Shown here in pieces: positions 14,173 through 18,269 of a DNA stretch of 18,269 nucleotides. Positions within the stretch are counted from its first letter, which is position 1. Every line of letters starts with the position of its first letter. Under the pieces are notes generated by a model. That model was not told the origin of the DNA, ran no database searches, and worked only from the letters and a program-made list of their open reading frames with translations. The position numbers were made by a program, and so were the translations under genes. The DNA is taken from positions 1 through 18,269 of the forward strand of contig JAZNVV010000081.1 in NCBI GenBank assembly GCA_045593005.1, written 5' to 3'. Source of the DNA: UBA11475 sp045593005. GTDB taxonomy: Bacteria > Bacillota > Clostridia > Christensenellales > Borkfalkiaceae.

Positions 14173-15609
14173 TTAACGGGTTTTACCTGTTACCATATAA
14201 GAGCCGTCGTTGTTCTTGTTAACTTCTTCAGGAGAAATTTTCAATTCTCTTGCGATAATTTCAATAACCTTTGGTCCACAGAAACCACCTTGACAACGAC
14301 CCATACCTGCACGGACACGACGTTTAACAGCGTCAACACTCTTTGCACCAACTGGACGGTGGATAGCGTCTAAAATTTCCGCTTCAGTAATAGTTTCACA
14401 ACGACAAATTACATTGCCGTATAATGGATTTTCCTTAATGAGTTGTTCTTGAACTTCAACTGGCTGTTCGCAGAATTTGATAATGCCTTTACGTTTAGAA
14501 ATAAAGTTTTCCTTTAACTTAAAGCCAGCGCCTGCCATAAGCATTTGTTGAACAACGTATTTACCCATAGAAACAGATAACGTTAAACCTGTTGAACGTA
14601 CGCCGGAAAGATTTACGTAACCTTCTAAATCGTCGTACATATCAAAGTGTAAACCTTCTGGATTACGGTTAGGTCTTAAACCACTGTACTGCGTAATTGT
14701 ATCACGTAAGTTAACGTTAGGAACAAGATTTCTAACTTCAGTAGCAATACTTTCTAATCCTTCGGTAGAAGTTGACTTGTCAACTTTTGATGGCTGGTCT
14801 TCTGCCGTTGGACCAACTAACATATTGCCGTGGATAGTTGGGCACATAAGTTTACCCTTTGTAATCTTCGTAGGGATAGGAAGAACAATATGTTCAACCT
14901 TGCAAGAAGTATTTTTATCAAGTATGTAGAACTGACCTTTTCTTGCAACTACTTTATAGTCGTCCTTGCCAACCATTCTTGCAATATCGTCGCAATGTAA
15001 TGCGGCACAGTTGATAACGTATTTCGTTTCAATTTCGCCCTTTTCGGTAATAACGCTCTTAATTTTGCCGTTTTCCGTCTTAATATCGGTAACTTTTGCT
15101 TTTAATAAGAACTGTACACCGTTAGCACAAGCGTTTTCAGCAAGCGCTTGAACTAAAATAAATGGATCGATAATACTTTCTCTTGGAATATATAAACCAC
15201 CTTTTACAATAGGATTAAGGTTTGGTTCAATTTCTAAAAGTTCTTTGCCTGTCTTATATTCTACGTCGTAAACGTGGTTCTTAAAAGCCTTTTCCTTAAT
15301 AGCAGGCAACTGTTCGAACTGTTCGTCTGTAAATGCAGGTAATACAGCGCCTATTCTCTTAAATGGAATGTCCAACGATTCACAAAGTTCATCATACATA
15401 GGGTTTGCTGCAACTACTAATTGTGATTCTAACGTGCCAGGTGCTGCGTCATATCCCGTATGAATAATAGCACTGTTTGATTTTGATGCGTCGCCACCGA
15501 TATCTTCGTTTTTGTCTACGACGATTACGTTGACTTCATACTTACTGAGTTCACGGGCAACTGCGCAACCAACGGCGCCGGCGCCAATGACAACTACGTC
15601 TGTCTTCAT
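14173..15609 (-). CDS. FAD-dependent glycerol-3-phosphate dehydrogenase-like oxidoreductase with BFD-type [2Fe-2S] domain (GlpA/GlpO/LhgO family)
   Basis: This 478-residue flavoenzyme probably oxidises sn-glycerol-3-phosphate to dihydroxyacetone phosphate. A 2-hydroxyacid substrate, as in LhgO, cannot be excluded. The FAD-binding VVVIGAGAVGCAVAREL is at residues 5-21 and the DAO-fold core covers about 1-365. SGLRPNRNP (309-317) and GVRSTGLTLSVSMGK (336-350) are typical of the family. A C-terminal BFD-like domain (about 398-455) has Cys402 and Cys404 in ICRCETIT, and Cys439 and Cys444 in GRCQGGFCGP. These four are the expected [2Fe-2S] ligands, as in GlpA. It leads the trio behind AGAGGAG, with a strong promoter and operator-like DNA upstream and a DeoR-family regulator next door. 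No glycerol kinase or facilitator gene lies nearby. Confidence 0.9.
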   Translation of the reverse strand: MKTDVVVIGAGAVGCAVARELSKYEVNVIVVDKNEDIGGDASKSNSAIIHTGYDAAPGTLESQLVVAANPMYDELCESLDIPFKRIGAVLPAFTDEQFEQLPAIKEKAFKNHVYDVEYKTGKELLEIEPNLNPIVKGGLYIPRESIIDPFILVQALAENACANGVQFLLKAKVTDIKTENGKIKSVITEKGEIETKYVINCAALHCDDIARMVGKDDYKVVARKGQFYILDKNTSCKVEHIVLPIPTKITKGKLMCPTIHGNMLVGPTAEDQPSKVDKSTSTEGLESIATEVRNLVPNVNLRDTITQYSGLRPNRNPEGLHFDMYDDLEGYVNLSGVRSTGLTLSVSMGKYVVQQMLMAGAGFKLKENFISKRKGIIKFCEQPVEVQEQLIKENPLYGNVICRCETITEAEILDAIHRPVGAKSVDAVKRRVRAGMGRCQGGFCGPKVIEIIARELKISPEEVNKNNDGSYMVTGKTR

Positions 15610-15635
15610 CTTAAAAACTCCTCTTTGTTTTTTAT

Positions 15636-15651
15636 GAAAGTATATACTTTC
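15636..15651. promoter_or_regulatory. Perfect 16-bp palindrome, candidate operator of the glp-like operon
   Basis: GAAAGTATATACTTTC is a perfect palindrome located about +8 to +23 relative to the predicted start site and before the ribosome site. Position and symmetry suit a repressor operator, and the obvious candidate is the DeoR-family protein encoded upstream. A short mRNA hairpin is an alternative. Confidence 0.6.
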
Positions 15652-15665
15652 CTTCTACGTATTTA

Positions 15666-15694
15666 ATAATAACAAATATATAAAATATTGTCAA
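15666..15694 (-). promoter_or_regulatory. Predicted sigma-A promoter of the glp-like operon
   Basis: On the minus strand there is TTGACA (15689-15694), a 17-base spacer ending in TTTGT, and TATTAT (15666-15671). The start site would be near 15659, giving a leader of about 50 nt that contains the 16-bp palindrome. Confidence 0.8.
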
Positions 15695-15753
15695 CAAATA
15701 TTTAAAATGTTGTCAAGATTTATTCAAGATATTGTCAAAAATTAATAAAAAAA
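15688..15753. repeat. Three direct repeats at 22-bp period overlapping the glp-like promoter
   Basis: TTGTCAA begins at 15688, 15710 and 15732, so the units are exactly 22 bp apart (two helical turns). Neighbouring units share about 16 of 22 positions. A half-step TCAAGAT repeat at 15713 and 15724 suggests an underlying 11-bp rhythm. The first unit supplies the -35 box. The others fall near -57 and -79 and have no matching -10 box, so they look like a regulator-binding array. High A+T content inflates the similarity outside TTGTCAA. Confidence 0.55.
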
Positions 15754-15774
15754 GACAACTTTATAAAAGTTGTC
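15747..15774 (-). terminator. Intrinsic terminator of the DeoR-family regulator gene
   Basis: The 9-bp stem GACAACTTT / AAAGTTGTC with a 3-base loop is followed on the minus strand by a run of seven Ts. It lies 11 bases past the regulator stop and abuts the 22-bp repeats, so the regulator and the trio are separate transcription units. Confidence 0.88.
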
Positions 15775-15784
15775 CTTAAATTTA

Positions 15785-16540
15785 CTATTTTGCAATAACT
15801 ACTTTAACGCCACAGTCTTTAAGTTCTTTTAATATGTGTTTAGGAGCTTGCTCATCAGTTATAATGACGTCGATATCATTAATAGGGCAAACCTTACATC
15901 TAGCGTTCACCCCAAATTTGGTGTGGTCGGCAAGAACTATTACCTGACGCGCAGTTTTTATAATGTCGGTTCTTAAATTTGCTTCATCAATAATAAAGTC
16001 GGTTATACCATCTTTTGTTATGCCTGCTGCGCCTATAAACGCTTTGTCAAAATTAAAGCGACTTAAGTTATCCTTTGTCAAATTACCTGAAAGAGATAAT
16101 TCACCTTTTCTTATTTCGCCACCAGGCAAGACAACGTTTGCGCCCTGCTCTGTCAAAACTACTGCCGTTCTAATCGCATTTGTAAAAGCACATATCTTTT
16201 TTTCAGGAGAAAGACGCTTTGCAAGCGATAAAACGCTTGTTCCTAAATCAAAAAAAACAGTATCATCTTTTTCTATAAAAGAATGTGCGACTTCGGCAAT
16301 AATAGCTTTTTCTTTTGCGTTTTTAAGCGTTCGATTTTCGTAACTTGGTTCGCTCTTTAAAAACGTTTTTTTAACAGCCCCACCGTAAACACGTTCAAGC
16401 ATTCCATTTTTTTCAAGATATGCTAAATCACGTCTAACCGTTTCAATTGAAATTCCAAAACGTTTTATAAGTTCGTCATTACTGACAGTTTCTTGCATAT
16501 TTACAAGTTTAACTATTTGGCTTCTGCGTTCTTGATTCAT
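15785..16540 (-). CDS. DeoR/GlpR-family transcriptional regulator
   Basis: This 251-residue cytoplasmic repressor is of standard family length. The N-terminal winged helix-turn-helix (about 1-57) has the DeoR signature RRSQIVKLVN, then a recognition helix SIETVRRDLAYLEKNGML followed by ERVYGGAV. The C-terminal sugar-phosphate sensor domain (about 72-235) shows the phosphosugar-isomerase-like motifs FDLGTSVLSLAKRL, GGEIRKGELSLSG, FIGAAGITKDGITDF and VLADHTKFG. The family responds to phosphorylated sugars or polyols. The adjacent glycerol-3-phosphate dehydrogenase-like operon makes glycerol-3-phosphate or a related metabolite the likely ligand, but this is inference from context. It has its own consensus promoter, and the -35 box lies in a TTGTCAA sequence like that of the neighbouring repeats, so autoregulation is possible. 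Confidence 0.93.
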   Translation of the reverse strand: MNQERRSQIVKLVNMQETVSNDELIKRFGISIETVRRDLAYLEKNGMLERVYGGAVKKTFLKSEPSYENRTLKNAKEKAIIAEVAHSFIEKDDTVFFDLGTSVLSLAKRLSPEKKICAFTNAIRTAVVLTEQGANVVLPGGEIRKGELSLSGNLTKDNLSRFNFDKAFIGAAGITKDGITDFIIDEANLRTDIIKTARQVIVLADHTKFGVNARCKVCPINDIDVIITDEQAPKHILKELKDCGVKVVIAK

Positions 16541-16567
16541 AACAACCTACTTTATATTTATAACCCC

Positions 16568-16596
16568 ATTATACACGCTAATTTTAATTTTGTCAA
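16568..16596 (-). promoter_or_regulatory. Consensus sigma-A promoter of the DeoR-family regulator
   Basis: On the minus strand there is TTGACA (16591-16596), a 17-base spacer and TATAAT (16568-16573), a full consensus match. The start site is near 16561 with a leader of about 20 nt. Confidence 0.85.
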
Positions 16597-16624
16597 ATCA
16601 AGTTAAAAAATTAAAAATGGTTAA

Positions 16625-16650
16625 TTTTAATGCTACCGTTATAATCAAAT
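16625..16650. repeat. Degenerate copy of the dispersed TACCGTT motif
   Basis: This copy keeps the frame TTTT-N5-TACCGTT-N4-TCAAA seen at 10915-10939, with identical spacing but different spacer bases. It lies between the regulator promoter and the terminator of the Cys/His-rich lipoprotein gene. Confidence 0.3.
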
Positions 16651-16673
16651 ATCTACCATTTTGTTTTTATAGC

Positions 16674-16703
16674 AAAAAAAAGACGGTGCAATTACACCGT
16701 CTT
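16674..16703 (-). terminator. Intrinsic terminator of the Cys/His-rich lipoprotein gene
   Basis: The 9-bp stem AAGACGGTG / CACCGTCTT with a 6-base loop is followed on the minus strand by a T-run of about eight. It lies 16 bases after the lipoprotein stop codon. Confidence 0.88.
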
Positions 16704-16719
16704 AAAATTTAGTCTTTAC

Positions 16720-18183
16720 TTATTTTACAAAATCGTAAATATTGAGCGTACCACAACTAATAATATCGCCTTGTTCGTTATATTGCTGTACTTGTAACCT
16801 AACTGTACCACTTTTATAACTAACGCTTTGCGCAACGTAAATCGTTAAAACACCATTGTCAATTTGAGCGTCATATCCGTTTGCATTATTAACAATCGTT
16901 GCCTTATTAAATTTATCAAGAACCTTAACGCTACCATCTAAACCTTCAGTAATATCTTTAGTTGTAAACGTCATTGTTATGCCTACTTTTGAAGGAATAA
17001 CGTTGTCGTCTTCGTCATAAGCGCTAATTTGCGCTGTGATAGAAACAGTTATTTTAACAACGTTTTCATCTGCTGTAACAAAGTAACCTTCTTCAGTTTG
17101 TTCAGGAACAACTTTGTTAATAGGCTTTGTTTCAATTTCAGATTGAGTAATAAGCACTCCTTCTTTATAGATTTCATAAGTTCCTATAGAGACGTATTCA
17201 TTATACTTTTTATCACCAGCACTATAAACTTCGCCAGTAAATTCGGTTTCGGCGTCTACTTTAAGAGTTAATTTATTGTTTGCGCCAGGGAAAGAGTGAG
17301 CAATGAACGCCGCAAGTGGTTGACCTGTTACGCAAACGATAGTTGCGTCAATCTTAACGTTATTAAGTTCTACCGTATAATTTGACCCCCCTTCATAACC
17401 GTTATTAGTCCCAAAACTGAATAATGCAGCCGTGTTGGATTCCCCTTCGATATAACCGTGAATTTTAACGTCTTCAAAAACAGTCGTACCAAAGTTATCA
17501 ATTTCCTTAATAAGAGCAGCGTGGGTACTTGATACAAAATTAATTGTTACTTCAAAATTCTTAAGGTAAATTTCTTTTTCTTCGTTATTACCAACATGCG
17601 TGAATAATCTTGTAGATAAATTAACTAATTTTACGCCGTTACCATCAAAAGATCCATTTAATCTAATAGCAGTCCAATCAGATAAATCTAATTCTTCAAC
17701 ACCATCTTTAACTTTATAGTAACTAAATTCAGGCACAATAGCAATATTCGCTAATTCTTCAACGTTAGAAATGATATATGGGTCTTCTTCCGTACCTATA
17801 CCACCGTCAAACAAAAACCTTATATAGTTAGCACCACAAGTAGTACATACGTTATCTACAAAAGAGTGTTCACCAATATCAATATTTTCTGTACAAGCAC
17901 AGAGTGGTGTATGCCAATGGTGCGTTTTATCGTAAGACCAGTTGGTATCATATTCGTGTTCAGCAACTTCACCTACTTCAAACGTTTCTTCACCCATTTT
18001 TCCACAAGTACAAGAGTAATAATAAGTTGCTTTTGAAGTACAGGTTGCTTCCGAAGCTAGTCTAGCTCTAGATATAATTTCCATATCAAAAACATGTGTG
18101 TGATTAGTACAACCTACTAAACCTATTAATGTCGAACATAAAACAAAAACTATTAATAAAAAAAGAACAGATTTTTTTTTCAT
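16720..18183 (-). CDS. Cys/His-rich surface lipoprotein with beta-rich C-terminal region
   Basis: This 487-residue lipoprotein is exported and probably lipidated at Cys25 (lipobox LVGC after a Lys-rich, hydrophobic signal peptide). Residues 28-118 hold two short modules rich in His and Cys. One runs from HTHVF through ATCTSKATYYYSCTCG to HEY. The second starts at HHWHTPLCAC and runs through HSF to CTTCG. This spacing of H.H.F, C.C and C..CG recurs in surface proteins of gut Firmicutes and looks metal-binding or disulfide-linked. GGIGTEEDPYIISNVEELANIA (split at 127-138 and 139-148) introduces a repetitive, Asn/Gly-rich stretch to about 300, compatible with a beta-helix. A last region (about 360-487) resembles an Ig-like beta-sandwich. 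The ATG follows AAAGGAG. The promoter is unresolved within a very AT-rich upstream stretch. Partner and function are unknown. Confidence 0.82.
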   Translation of the reverse strand: MKKKSVLFLLIVFVLCSTLIGLVGCTNHTHVFDMEIISRARLASEATCTSKATYYYSCTCGKMGEETFEVGEVAEHEYDTNWSYDKTHHWHTPLCACTENIDIGEHSFVDNVCTTCGANYIRFLFDGGIGTEEDPYIISNVEELANIAIVPEFSYYKVKDGVEELDLSDWTAIRLNGSFDGNGVKLVNLSTRLFTHVGNNEEKEIYLKNFEVTINFVSSTHAALIKEIDNFGTTVFEDVKIHGYIEGESNTAALFSFGTNNGYEGGSNYTVELNNVKIDATIVCVTGQPLAAFIAHSFPGANNKLTLKVDAETEFTGEVYSAGDKKYNEYVSIGTYEIYKEGVLITQSEIETKPINKVVPEQTEEGYFVTADENVVKITVSITAQISAYDEDDNVIPSKVGITMTFTTKDITEGLDGSVKVLDKFNKATIVNNANGYDAQIDNGVLTIYVAQSVSYKSGTVRLQVQQYNEQGDIISCGTLNIYDFVK

Positions 18184-18269
18184 ATTTTTCTCCTTTATAC
18201 ATTTTTTATTATATTATTATAATATAATAATATAGTTTATTTATCTCTTTTGCTTTCACTATTTTTCAC

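Noticed and set aside
15710..15738. Second and third TTGACA boxes as extra promoters of the glp-like operon
   Set aside because: No -10-like hexamer lies 16-18 bases downstream of either, because that position is occupied by the next TTGTCAA unit.
18205..18232. Long A/T-only palindrome-like stretch upstream of the Cys/His-rich lipoprotein
   Set aside because: It has mismatches near the centre and is simple AT-rich sequence. Several TATAAT-like boxes occur but no credible -35 box, so I did not call a promoter or operator.

Overview
The window looks like a chromosomal segment of a low-GC, Gram-positive-type bacterium, most likely a Clostridia-class Firmicute. The evidence is the AT-rich sequence, strong Shine-Dalgarno sites (GGAGG type), near-consensus sigma-A promoters (TTGACA, 17 bp, TATAAT), intrinsic terminators between operons, and two surface lipoproteins built from modules common in gut Firmicutes. 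Genus cannot be read from the sequence. Gene density is high. No intergenic gap exceeds about 200 bases, and I saw no tRNA, rRNA, CRISPR array, insertion sequence or phage gene.

Layout, left to right. (1) 46-735 (-): a small lipoprotein with two InlB/Listeria-Bacteroides-type repeats. (2) 825-5123 (-): a compact operon deoC-deoD-deoB-cdd-pdp with overlapping or nearly touching genes and one clear promoter at 5150-5178. It encodes a complete nucleoside salvage and deoxyribose catabolic route: deamination of cytidine, phosphorolysis of purine and pyrimidine nucleosides, isomerisation of (deoxy)ribose-1-phosphate, and aldol cleavage to glyceraldehyde-3-phosphate and acetaldehyde. (3) 5307-7798 (+): a divergent two-gene ABC exporter-type unit (ATPase plus FtsX-type permease) with a consensus promoter and a terminator. 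(4) 7865-8200 (-): a small zinc-ribbon protein with its own promoter. (5) 8299-10760 (-): an M20 metallopeptidase followed by an EstB/class-C-beta-lactamase-like serine hydrolase. The hydrolase is broken by a single in-frame TAA. (6) 10956-12467 (-): an M81 (MlrC-like) metallopeptidase gene lying behind an intercistronic hairpin. (7) 12524-15609 (-): a glycerol-3-phosphate-dehydrogenase-like trio (GlpA/GlpO-type FAD enzyme with a BFD-type Fe-S domain, a GlpB-like FAD/NAD oxidoreductase, and a DUF1667 cysteine protein). (8) 15785-16540 (-): a DeoR-family repressor immediately upstream that probably controls the trio. (9) 16720-18183 (-): a larger Cys/His-rich lipoprotein.

The most informative regulatory DNA is the 140 bp in front of the trio. 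It has a TTGACA-17-TATTAT promoter, a perfect 16-bp palindrome just downstream of the start site, and three TTGTCAA units at exact 22-bp spacing reaching upstream from the -35 box. Other points worth a second look are the nonsense-interrupted hydrolase, the terminator-like hairpin directly in front of the M81 gene's ribosome binding site, a short degenerate motif shared by several gene ends, and a strong codon-pair rule (NAC before GTN) that enriches ACGT. I did not find a clearly novel defence or mobile system. Most of the window is recognisable metabolism.
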